DNA of 7,194 bases from an uncultured Clostridia bacterium (GCA_946620335.1 CAMONF010000173.1:1-7194), one strand, 5' to 3'. Counted from the stretch's first letter, positions 1 to 6,630 are shown. A program made the numbers and translations. Notes: generated by a model from the sequence alone, not told the origin.

Positions 1-1761
1 CGCCAGGTCTCCGGGGCTGACCTTTCCTATTCTATAGAGGACAGCCACAAGACCTACGACCTCTGGGAGGCGGTCAGCGGCCGGGAAACGACCACAAATT
101 ATGCCTACTATACCCGGGAAGCTGAGACCATTCTGGAGTCCCCGACCATCGCCAAGGGGGTTCTGGAGAAGACGAAGCTCCTCAAGGCTGTCAAGGGCGT
201 TTTCCTGTGGAGCCAGATCGACAATCTGGAGGACTTGCCGCAGACCGACTATCCGAGCCGGGGCAAGGTCATCAAGGAGGACTGCTACCGGAGCGTGGTC
301 ATCAACAATTCGGAGAGCCAGAGCGTGGTGGTCAACGGCCTCGACAACATTATTGTCGCCAACACGCCGGACGCAGTTTATATCGGCCGCTATGGCCGTT
401 CCTCTGAGGTCAAGCAGATCATCGAGAAGCACCGGGAACTCAAGGAGACGGCCGAGCACGGCCGGGTCTTCTACCGGCCCTGGGGCAGCTACGAGCAGCT
501 GGTGGAGGAGGAGAATTACAGGATCCGGCGGGTCTTTCTGCCGGTCGGGAGCTCGATTCCTTCCCATTCCCACCTGCAGAGGAGTGAAAATCTGACCATT
601 CTCCAGGGCGAAGCCCGAATCACCCGCGACGGGGTGACACAGGTCTACCACGTGAAGGACAACATCGACGTGCCGGTGGGCTGTGAGCACAGCATTTCCA
701 CCGCCGGCGAGGAGACGCTGGTCTTCGTGGAGACGGCCGTCGGCGAGGTCGTCCACGGGCAGGACCTGGTGGTCCAGGAGGAGGGCCGCCCGGACACCGA
801 TACCCTGGTGGCCGAGCCGCTGGTGCGGCTCCTGCCGGTCTTCAAGGACTACCTCTGGGGCGGCACCAAGCTCCGCGACGTCTACGGCATGAAATGCGAC
901 TACGACATCATCGCCGAGGGCTGGATGATGTCCGCCCACCCGGCGGGCCAGAGTATCGTCGGGAGCGGATGCTGCCGGGGTCTTCATTTCGGAGACTACG
1001 TCCGCGGCATCGGCAAGGAGGCCCTGGGCTGGAAATGCAGCCCCCTCCAGAATTTCCCCATGCTGGTCAAGTTCATCGACGCGCGGCAGAACCTTTCCAT
1101 CCAGGTCCATCCGGACGACGACTACGCCCTGGAGCGGGAAAATGAGTACGGCAAGAACGAGATGTGGTACGTCATGGACGCCGAGCCCGGCGCCGGCCTC
1201 TACGTCGGCTTCAACCGCGACGTGAACCGAGAGGAGGTGGCCCGCCGGATCGCCGACGACACCATCGAGGAGATCCTGAATTTCTACCCCACCAAACCCG
1301 GCGACGTTTTCTACATCCCCGCGGGCACGGTCCACGCCATCGGCGCCGGCAACCTGATCTGCGAGATCCAGCAGTCCAGCAACTGCACCTACCGTCTCTA
1401 CGACTACAACCGCCGCGACAAGTACGGCAACACCCGTGAGCTCCACCTGGAGAAGGCCCTGGACGTCCTGAATTTCAACCGGTATGTCCCTGCCGACCTG
1501 GGCAGCAGCCGCCTGGACGAGGGCACGGTGATCGCCCGCTGCAAGTACTTCGAGGCCACCGTCTACGACGTGAAAAATGAAACCCGCATCCCCATGGACG
1601 ACAGCAAGTTCACCTCCGTGATCTGCATGAAGGGCCAGGGCCGCCTGTCCTTTGGCGGCATGTCCCTCGACGTCAAGGCCGGCGACAGCGTCTTCGTCCC
1701 CGCCCGCGACGGCATCCTCTCCGCTGACGGCGAGATGACGCTCATCCTGAGCCACGTGTAA
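1..1761 (+). CDS. ManC-ManA fusion (GDP-mannose pyrophosphorylase tail, cupin, class I phosphomannose isomerase), 5' truncated
   Basis: The frame is open from base 1 to the TAA at 1759-1761 (586 residues seen), so the gene begins upstream of the window; the internal TTG at 235 is not a convincing start. Residues 1 to about 155 resemble the end of a ManC nucleotidyltransferase (VLEKT, then FLWSQIDN, then the VVNGLDNIIVANTPDAVYI beta-helix-like segment). Residues about 156-260 are a ManC-type cupin opening with RPWGSYEQL. Residues about 276-586 are class I phosphomannose isomerase, which interconverts mannose-6-phosphate and fructose-6-phosphate with Zn. Its expected ligands are visible: Q368 and H370 in IQVHPDDD, E387 in NEMWYV, H445 in GTVHAIG, and the catalytic arginine of YRLYDYNR. 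The protein is probably cytosolic and feeds mannose into glycolysis or GDP-mannose into glycan synthesis. The tail of the nucleotidyltransferase lacks the usual WSDVGS aspartate, so pyrophosphorylase activity is doubtful. The ManA part is secure; the upstream domain assignment is likely. Confidence 0.88.
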   Translation, partial: RQVSGADLSYSIEDSHKTYDLWEAVSGRETTTNYAYYTREAETILESPTIAKGVLEKTKLLKAVKGVFLWSQIDNLEDLPQTDYPSRGKVIKEDCYRSVVINNSESQSVVVNGLDNIIVANTPDAVYIGRYGRSSEVKQIIEKHRELKETAEHGRVFYRPWGSYEQLVEEENYRIRRVFLPVGSSIPSHSHLQRSENLTILQGEARITRDGVTQVYHVKDNIDVPVGCEHSISTAGEETLVFVETAVGEVVHGQDLVVQEEGRPDTDTLVAEPLVRLLPVFKDYLWGGTKLRDVYGMKCDYDIIAEGWMMSAHPAGQSIVGSGCCRGLHFGDYVRGIGKEALGWKCSPLQNFPMLVKFIDARQNLSIQVHPDDDYALERENEYGKNEMWYVMDAEPGAGLYVGFNRDVNREEVARRIADDTIEEILNFYPTKPGDVFYIPAGTVHAIGAGNLICEIQQSSNCTYRLYDYNRRDKYGNTRELHLEKALDVLNFNRYVPADLGSSRLDEGTVIARCKYFEATVYDVKNETRIPMDDSKFTSVICMKGQGRLSFGGMSLDVKAGDSVFVPARDGILSADGEMTLILSHV

Positions 1762-1762
1762 A

Positions 1763-2019
1763 CGGCGGGGCAAGGGGGGAGCAGCCGCCGGACCCAGTCG
1801 GCCAGATATCTCCTCTCTTCGGGACGCTCCCGCTCGCTCGGACTGGCAGCGGTACCCGTGGGGCTGCGGGCAGTTCCTGCGGAAACTGCTCGAGTCCCAC
1901 TTAAGAAATCTGGCCCTTAAGGGCCAGATTTCAAGTACCGGCCGTCCTCGGACGCCCTCAGAGAGGAGATATCTGGCCGACTGTCTCCTGGCGGCTGCTC
2001 CTCCGCCTTGCCCCGGCGG
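1763..2019 (+). repeat. Structured inverted-repeat element, copy A
   Basis: The element starts two bases after the fusion gene's stop codon. Its core, 1812-1966 (155 bp), matches 2792-2946 on the opposite strand at roughly 85-90% identity. The core contains several hairpins, including CTGGCCC/GGGCCAG at about 1910-1927 and AGTTCC/GGAAACT around 1872-1889. The core is enclosed by a long stem: 1795-1817 pairs perfectly with 1961-1983 (23 bp), 1780-1789 with 1990-1999 (10 bp) and 1767-1775 with 2006-2014 (9 bp). No open frame here looks like a protein. It may be a structured RNA, a non-autonomous mobile element, or both; the family is not recognised. The plus strand is given only to show its orientation relative to copy B. 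Confidence 0.85.
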
Positions 2020-2066
2020 GTGACATATGGGCAGGACATAACATGACAATCAGAAAGGAACTGAAA

Positions 2067-2687
2067 ATGACCCATATTGACAGGATAGAGAAGCAGACGG
2101 ATAACAGGTTTCTTAATATGTACCACCTGGATTTTACAGACAGGCAGGGGAGGCCGGGGGATTATTATTTTTGTACCAGGCGGAGTGATGAGAGGATTAT
2201 GATCCGCAGCGGCGATATGAGGCCGGATGGGATTTGTATATATGCGGTGACGCAGGAGGAGGAGCCAAGGCTCGTGCTGGTGAGGGAATACAGGTTTCCG
2301 ATTGATGCGGAGATTTATTCGTTGCCGGCAGGGCTGATTGACGGGGAGGAGACACCGGGTGAGGCCGCGGTGCGCGAGATGAAGGAAGAGACGGGATTTA
2401 CGTTTACGGAGTATACGGGGGGCGAGGATTTTTATCGGAGGCCGTTTCTGTTGGTGCCCGGTTTCTCTGATGAACCGGGATGCGCGGTCTTTGGATACGC
2501 CTCCGACCTGGATGCTGCGTCTCAGAATGAGTCGAGCGAGTGGATTGAAGTGATTCTTGCCGACAAGGCTGAGGTGCGCCGTATTCTTTCCGAGGAGAAG
2601 GTCTCCGTCCGTGCAGCATTTCTGATGTTCCAGTACCTCCAAATGTCTCCTGAAGCCCCATTCAAATTCCTTAACGGTGGTATTTGA
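2067..2687 (+). CDS. Nudix hydrolase, ADP-ribose pyrophosphatase-like
   Basis: Predicted 206-residue Nudix hydrolase. These enzymes cleave nucleoside diphosphates linked to another group; the segment LVREYRFPIDAEIYSLPAGLID just before the box is typical of the ADP-ribose pyrophosphatase (NudF-like) subgroup, which turns ADP-ribose into AMP and ribose-5-phosphate. The Nudix box is complete at residues 89-111: G, five residues, E95, seven residues, then REMKEETGF, with the Mg-binding glutamates E104, E107 and E108 present. The substrate cannot be fixed from sequence. The ATG at 2067 is chosen because AGAAAGGA lies about 7 bases upstream; the in-frame ATG at 2043 has only a weak site. The first two-thirds of the gene is lower in GC than its neighbours and rich in AGG arginine codons. 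It lies alone between two inverted structured repeats, which suggests horizontal arrival. Confidence 0.9.
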   Translation: MTHIDRIEKQTDNRFLNMYHLDFTDRQGRPGDYYFCTRRSDERIMIRSGDMRPDGICIYAVTQEEEPRLVLVREYRFPIDAEIYSLPAGLIDGEETPGEAAVREMKEETGFTFTEYTGGEDFYRRPFLLVPGFSDEPGCAVFGYASDLDAASQNESSEWIEVILADKAEVRRILSEEKVSVRAAFLMFQYLQMSPEAPFKFLNGGI

Positions 2688-2744
2688 CCGCCACAGCCAT
2701 CAGATTGATTCCCTTAGAGGATATCCCTGTACGTGCCTGAGCAA

Positions 2745-2993
2745 GGACAAGTGCTGCAGTGGACGTCACGAAGCCAGGCGCACGGATCTATCCTCTCTGA
2801 GGGCGTCCGAGGACGGCCGGTACTTGAAGGCTGGCCCGTAGGGCCAGGCTTCTTAAGTGGGGCAAGGGGCAGGTTCCGCAGGAACCGCCCTCGGCCCCAC
2901 GGGTACCGTTGCCAGTCCGAGCGAGCGGGAGCGTCCCGAAGAGAGGATAGATCCGTGCGCCTGGCTTTGTGCCGTCCGCTGCTCGCCTTGTCC
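2745..2993 (-). repeat. Structured inverted-repeat element, copy B
   Basis: This is the second copy, inverted relative to copy A and lying downstream of the Nudix gene. The 155-bp core (2792-2946) is the reverse complement of 1812-1966 with scattered changes and two balancing one-base indels. Its closing stem is perfect over 27 bp (2771-2797 with 2941-2967) and continues with mismatches out to 2745 and 2993. Outside the core the stem shares no evident sequence with copy A, yet it pairs with itself equally well. Internal hairpins are conserved and some base pairs change together, for example GGTTCC/GGAACC here against AGTTCC/GGAAACT in copy A. Minus strand only marks orientation relative to copy A. 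Family not recognised. Confidence 0.85.
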
Positions 2994-3053
2994 GCTCCTC
3001 TCAAGGTCAGCGGAAGGCCTCAAAGTCACCGAGTGCTGGAGTAAATTAGTGCC

Positions 3054-3134
3054 GAAAATGGGAATCAGGGACGGCTCCTTTTCCCAGTTTTCTTTGAAAA
3101 CTGGGAAAAGGAGCCGTCCCTGATTCCCATTTTC
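3054..3134. repeat. Perfect 39-bp palindrome with TTT loop (REP/REPIN-like hairpin)
   Basis: Bases 3054-3092 are exactly complementary to 3096-3134, leaving a TTT loop at 3093-3095. The arm carries GGGACGGCTCCTTTTCCC, similar to the GGGACGGTTC-type palindromes I recall as dispersed repeats in Clostridia, often linked to Y1/REP-associated transposases. No transposase is present here. The hairpin lies between the convergent Nudix and PH-domain genes, where a bidirectional terminator would be expected. No long U-tract follows on either strand, so a repeat element is the better call. Confidence 0.85.
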
Positions 3135-3164
3135 CGATGAGTTCCGCCCTCGGGCCCGTACCGC

Positions 3165-3551
3165 TCAGAGGATGTAGTCGGAGATGACCTGGCCGATGCC
3201 GTAGATGTTGCGGCCGCCTTCGATCTGGTAGGTGACCACGGAGTTGTTGGCGAAGGTCAGGGTCAGCTCTGAATCGCGGATCACTTCCGTGATGCCGGGG
3301 GTCTGGATGGTGAAGAAGAGGATCCGGGAGTAGGGCATGATGGTGTAGGTCTTGCGGGTGCCGGTCATGCCGATGATGTCGGCGGAAATGATCCGCTTGT
3401 TGGTGAAGACAAGCTGGTCGCGGACCGTGCGGAAGGCAGCGGCGATGTATTCGTCGCGGACCATGAGGGCGCGGATCTCCTTGCGGACTTCGTCCTCGTC
3501 GATGGGGGTCAGCTTGAAAACGGATCCCTTGAATTCGTTGGTGTTGGCCAT
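3165..3551 (-). CDS. Bacterial PH-domain protein (YvbH/bPH_1-like)
   Basis: Small predicted cytosolic protein of 128 residues with no signal peptide or membrane segment. The sequence fits the bacterial pleckstrin-homology fold of the YvbH type: a run of beta strands containing RDQLVFTNKRIISAD, then GMTGTRKTYTIMPYSRI, then alternating hydrophobic strands and a C-terminal helix ending IGQVISDYIL. These domains generally act in protein or membrane association; no enzymatic residues are evident. The start at 3551 is set by a consensus AGGAGG six bases upstream; an in-frame ATG at 3587 would add 12 residues but lacks such a site. It is the last gene of a leftward cluster, 71 bp after the Hsp70-like gene, and may also have its own promoter in that gap. 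The family call is good; the role is unknown. Confidence 0.82.
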   Translation of the reverse strand: MANTNEFKGSVFKLTPIDEDEVRKEIRALMVRDEYIAAAFRTVRDQLVFTNKRIISADIIGMTGTRKTYTIMPYSRILFFTIQTPGITEVIRDSELTLTFANNSVVTYQIEGGRNIYGIGQVISDYIL

Positions 3552-3589
3552 ATAGAACCTCCTAAAGACAAAAGCAATAAATTTCACGT

Positions 3590-3595
3590 ATTATA
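3590..3595 (-). promoter_or_regulatory. Possible extended -10 promoter for the PH-domain gene
   Basis: On the minus strand the gap after the Hsp70-like stop codon holds TGATATAAT, an extended -10 (TGnTATAAT), about 40 bases before the PH-domain start codon. No good -35 is visible 16-18 bases upstream. It could allow the PH gene to be transcribed separately from the two genes above it. Confidence 0.45.
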
Positions 3596-3622
3596 TCATA
3601 AAGCGGCTTAAGAGGACAGTGT

Positions 3623-5536
3623 TCATTTTCCCAGGGGAATTTCCACGACCTTGGCCATGCCAAGGAGCCGTTTTTCGATCTGGGTCGTTATTTCCTCCAC
3701 CATGCGGGTGGAAATCTCCTGGTTCTTCTCCTTCTCCAGGCTCTCGTAGAAGGCAGCGCGGATATCGTCCGTGATTTCCTCCAGGTGGTTGCGGAAGTAG
3801 CTCTTGGGCATGAGCTTCCGCATGGGGACCGGGACGTTCCAGTTCATGAGGGCCTTCTGCATTTGACGCTTGCCCAGGAAGAGGATCATGAGGGAAATGA
3901 CAGCACCCGCCACGACCCCGGGCAGCCCGCTGGCGATGAGGGCCATCCCACTGCCGCCGCAGAGGAGGCTGACCACGACGGTGATGATGGTGTTGATCAT
4001 CCAGGTGGTCTCCTCCACGTTGAGGAGGCTCTTGGTGTCCAGATGGACGCCGAGTTCGGAGGCGGACAGGTAGCTGGACAGGCTGAGAGCGCGGTAGGGG
4101 ATGCTGTGGGCCAGGCAGATGGGCATGGTGTGCTCCTCGATCTCGAAGGCCACCGGGCGCAGCCATTCGGCCACCGGCGTGGAGAGCATTTCCTTGACCG
4201 CATCGGTGTGGAGGTAGGATTCGATCTCCTCCTGGAGGGCTGCGTCAATGTCCGCGAGGCGGGCGATGCCGCCGCTGCGCCAGCGGTCGATCACGGGAAT
4301 GACTGCATTTTCCACGATGGGCGCGGTCAGTGTGTCCACGGCCCGCATATAAAGGCCGTCGATATTCTCGGAGACGATCCGCTCGACGGTGGAGGAGTCG
4401 ATGAAGTTGCCCAGGTCCTTCATGAAGTCCCGCATGTCCTCGTCGATCCGGCCGCAGTAGGCCAGGCCGCGGGAGACGGAGAATTCGGGCTTCATTTCCG
4501 TGATCAGGGTGGCGTCAGGGTAGACTTCCCGGCACCAGTCGGAGATTCGGGGCAGGCGGGAGACGCCGCCGGTCAGGAAAATGAGGTCCGGCATAGCGCC
4601 CGTGATGGCCTTTTTTGTCTCCCGCAGGCTGTCCATGAAGACTTCCTTGAAGGAACGACCCTTGAGGAGGGAGGTGGGACCGGTCAGGACCCGGTCGGCT
4701 GTAGCCGCATCCATGCGGAGAGTGAGACGGAGAGGGCGGTCGTAGTAGACGGGCACCGTCTGGATGCACTCATTGGCGGACCAGTAATCCTCGTCAGTGA
4801 AGTATTTTTCCTTGAGCCGCCTTGCGGCAAATTCGGAGTAGCTGCGCCAGGGCTCGCTCTTTTCAAAGACCTCGCGGATTTTCCGCTCGTCTTTGGAGGC
4901 GGCCAGAGAGTATTCCAGGATCAGCTGGTCCATGATGCCGCCGCCCAGGAAGACCTCGCCGGCCGTCTTGAGCTTGACTTCCTTGCCGCCTTCCACGTAG
5001 GCAAAGTCGGTGGTGGAGGAGCCGATATCCACCACCAGGACCGGATGGGCCAGGATGTCGTAGCCCACCTGGAGGTTCCGGGACTGGCAGGCTGCCACCA
5101 GGGCAGCTCTCGATTCGGAAATAATGGCAGTGGGCGGGTAGCCCAGCCCTTCGAAGATCCGGCGGTAGCGCTCCCGGGCATTCCTGTCCCAGCCGGCGGG
5201 GCAGCCGATGTACATACAGGCGTCCTCACCCTGGACCAGGTCGCCGTTCTCATAGAGAACGCCGAGAACGCCGCCCGCGAAGGCGCGAACGTCCTTCTCA
5301 GAGGCGCGGTCGGTCAGGAATCGGCTCTTGAAGCGGAGCCTGCGCTCAGTGGCGTCGGTGCTGTAGCAGGCCTCCTCGCCGATGAGGAGCTTGCCGTCAT
5401 CTGTCCGGGCGTAGGCCGAGATGAAGCTTTGGGCGTCCCGCACCGTCAGCTGGGCGGGTACTTCCCTTTTCCCTTTTTTAAGGACCGAGACGGCGCTCTC
5501 GGCGTCGCCAAGATCAAAACCGAAAAATCGTTCCAT
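3623..5536 (-). CDS. Membrane-anchored Hsp70-like ATPase
   Basis: Predicted 637-residue protein with an Hsp70/actin-fold ATPase domain. The phosphate-1 motif is FGFDLGDAESAV (residues 5-16), ESRAAL at 141-146 fits the connect region, phosphate-2 is VLVVDIGSSTTDFAYV (166-181) and the adenosine motif is LIFLTGGVSRLP (318-329). There is no typical DnaK substrate-binding beta domain. A helical region follows, then two hydrophobic segments at about 512-526 and 529-555 forming a probable membrane hairpin, then a charged, possibly coiled-coil tail (about 583-625). The ATPase would face the cytoplasm. Phosphate-1 has aspartate where DnaK has the threonine of DLGTT. The start at 5536 has AGAAGGGA about nine bases upstream; the in-frame ATG at 5584 lacks a site. 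It lies between a two-TM protein gene and a PH-domain gene, pointing to a membrane complex. The ATPase fold is secure; the client is unknown. Confidence 0.85.
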   Translation of the reverse strand: MERFFGFDLGDAESAVSVLKKGKREVPAQLTVRDAQSFISAYARTDDGKLLIGEEACYSTDATERRLRFKSRFLTDRASEKDVRAFAGGVLGVLYENGDLVQGEDACMYIGCPAGWDRNARERYRRIFEGLGYPPTAIISESRAALVAACQSRNLQVGYDILAHPVLVVDIGSSTTDFAYVEGGKEVKLKTAGEVFLGGGIMDQLILEYSLAASKDERKIREVFEKSEPWRSYSEFAARRLKEKYFTDEDYWSANECIQTVPVYYDRPLRLTLRMDAATADRVLTGPTSLLKGRSFKEVFMDSLRETKKAITGAMPDLIFLTGGVSRLPRISDWCREVYPDATLITEMKPEFSVSRGLAYCGRIDEDMRDFMKDLGNFIDSSTVERIVSENIDGLYMRAVDTLTAPIVENAVIPVIDRWRSGGIARLADIDAALQEEIESYLHTDAVKEMLSTPVAEWLRPVAFEIEEHTMPICLAHSIPYRALSLSSYLSASELGVHLDTKSLLNVEETTWMINTIITVVVSLLCGGSGMALIASGLPGVVAGAVISLMILFLGKRQMQKALMNWNVPVPMRKLMPKSYFRNHLEEITDDIRAAFYESLEKEKNQEISTRMVEEITTQIEKRLLGMAKVVEIPLGK

Positions 5537-5640
5537 GGTGTCTATCCCTTCTGGTCCGTCGGGCCAAATGAAAAGCAAACTCATTGCCGGCCGTCAAGTC
5601 TGGTGCAGGTTCACTGTCAGCGGCCGGACCTTGTGAAAGC

Positions 5641-6489
5641 TCACTGCCCGGCGGCCGCCAGGCCTTTGACGAGCACCGCTCCGTCCTGAATGAGGGCGGG
5701 AGAGAGGGTGCCTTTATTTTTGGAGGGCATGCGGCTGAAATAGCGGCTGGTCTCGGGCGTGTAATCCACCACTTCAATTCCCTTCTTGTGGAGATAGAAG
5801 CGAATATCGCCGATGATCTCGTCCGCGCCGGCCTCGCCGCGGGAAGCATAGGCGCTCATGAGCAGGTTACCCATGAGGGCGAGCTCGTCGGCGGGGATGG
5901 CGGATTTGACCTCCTCGCCGGGAAGCGGCGGCTCCTCCTCAGCGGCCTCCGCGAGATGGGCGTCCTCGAGATTGCTGTCGATGACGGTCAGAGTGCCGAG
6001 GAGTGCGTGATAGATTTTGTCGCCGTCCAGCCGGGTTTCCATGCGGACCTTCCTGTCAGGTGCCTCCTTTCGGTGGCTGAGCTTGAGACCGGCATAGAAA
6101 AGGCAGATGCCTCCGCCGGCCATGAGGAGCCAGGCGAAGACGGCCAGCGCCCCAGGGTTCAGGCTCAGGAGGAGACCCGCCGCGATGAGAGCGGCAACTC
6201 CGCCCAGCAACAGCGGGAGGAAGGAGGGGGAGACTTTTTGGGGGGTGGTCTCCTCCCATGTCTTTATTTCCCCGGCGGAATCCACCAGGGAGAGGGCGGC
6301 CCGGGCGGTGCTGAGCGCATACCTGGCCTCCGCGCCTACGCGCGGCGAGGGGGCGGTCTCGCTGTATTTCAGCAGAATCCTGCCCAGCTCGTCGTCCAGT
6401 GCCGTCACGGCGGTCTGGGGCGTGTCAGCGCCGGAGAGCCGCCGGAGCAGCGATTCCTTATCCTGTTCCAGAAGGTCCCGTGTTGTCAT
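5641..6489 (-). CDS. Two-TM protein of unknown family, partner of the Hsp70-like ATPase
   Basis: I do not recognise this 282-residue protein. It has a soluble, helix-rich N-terminus (1-88) and two adjacent hydrophobic helices at about 90-110 and 113-134, followed by a basic stretch (SHRKEAPDRKVR). That charge pattern suggests both ends are cytoplasmic. An acidic linker (about 173-195) leads to a C-terminal region (220-282) of helix plus short strands ending TLSPALIQDGAVLVKGLAA. That ending recalls the beta-wing tail of GrpE nucleotide exchange factors, which would suit a partner of an Hsp70, but the likeness is weak and only by eye. The start codon has AGAGGT eight bases upstream. It is the first gene of the leftward cluster, 104 bp before the Hsp70-like gene, and both proteins carry a two-helix membrane hairpin. 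Reality of the gene is likely; function is open. Confidence 0.75.
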   Translation of the reverse strand: MTTRDLLEQDKESLLRRLSGADTPQTAVTALDDELGRILLKYSETAPSPRVGAEARYALSTARAALSLVDSAGEIKTWEETTPQKVSPSFLPLLLGGVAALIAAGLLLSLNPGALAVFAWLLMAGGGICLFYAGLKLSHRKEAPDRKVRMETRLDGDKIYHALLGTLTVIDSNLEDAHLAEAAEEEPPLPGEEVKSAIPADELALMGNLLMSAYASRGEAGADEIIGDIRFYLHKKGIEVVDYTPETSRYFSRMPSKNKGTLSPALIQDGAVLVKGLAAAGQ

Positions 6490-6534
6490 GGCAAGATACC
6501 TCTTTGCAAGGTGGATGTGTCGTCAGTTATCCTT

Positions 6535-6540
6535 ATTATA
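6535..6540 (-). promoter_or_regulatory. Extended -10 promoter of the Hsp70-like cluster
   Basis: The minus strand reads TGCTATAAT, a perfect TATAAT with the TG extension, about 46 bases before the start codon of the two-TM protein. At 17 bases upstream the -35 position reads TGTTCA, a poor match, which is usual for extended -10 promoters. It would drive the leftward cluster. Confidence 0.65.
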
Positions 6541-6571
6541 GCAGTCAGGGGCTTTTGTGAACAGTAGCGTA

Positions 6572-6600
6572 TTGCCTGCATTTTTTACATGTTGTATAAT
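6572..6600 (+). promoter_or_regulatory. Sigma-A-type promoter of the BMP lipoprotein gene
   Basis: The -35 is TTGCCT (6572-6577), the spacer is exactly 17 bases, and the -10 is a perfect TATAAT (6595-6600). Transcription would start near 6607, leaving a leader of about 36 bases before the ATG at 6643. It lies back to back with the minus-strand promoter, so the two could share regulation. Confidence 0.75.
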
Positions 6601-6612
6601 GCAAATGACTAT

Positions 6613-6630
6613 GGTCGCCCAACGGCGGCC
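6613..6630 (+). promoter_or_regulatory. Leader hairpin next to the ribosome binding site
   Basis: GGTCGCC and GGCGGCC form a 7-bp stem (one T-G wobble) around a CAAC loop. The stem ends directly against the GGAGG ribosome binding site at 6631-6635. It may stabilise the 5' end of the mRNA, affect ribosome access, or be an operator read as DNA. Confidence 0.4.

Noticed and set aside
1917..2642. 241-codon open frame on the - strand
   Set aside because: It is antisense to a Nudix gene with a perfect catalytic box and runs into the repeat; it has no domain of its own.
2688..2744. Intrinsic terminator for the Nudix gene
   Set aside because: No GC hairpin followed by a T-run is visible directly after the stop codon; the nearest structures are repeat copy B and the palindrome.
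1763..2993. CRISPR array or ordinary insertion sequence
   Set aside because: There are only two repeat copies, inverted and far apart, with no spacer pattern and no transposase gene within the elements.
2714..3123. Several 88-103 codon frames on both strands
   Set aside because: They are translations of the inverted-repeat element and the palindrome; their openness follows from GC-rich repeat sequence.
3054..3134. Classical rho-independent terminator
   Set aside because: The stem is far longer than usual and no U-tract follows on either strand, although it could still halt polymerase.
3785..5689. 634-codon open frame on the + strand
   Set aside because: It lies antisense to the Hsp70-like gene, has a low-complexity composition (G, D, H, V rich) and no domain; it is a GC-driven shadow.
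5584..6567. 327-codon open frame on the + strand
   Set aside because: It is antisense to the two-TM protein gene, which has a proper ribosome binding site and membrane helices; the + frame shows no recognisable fold.
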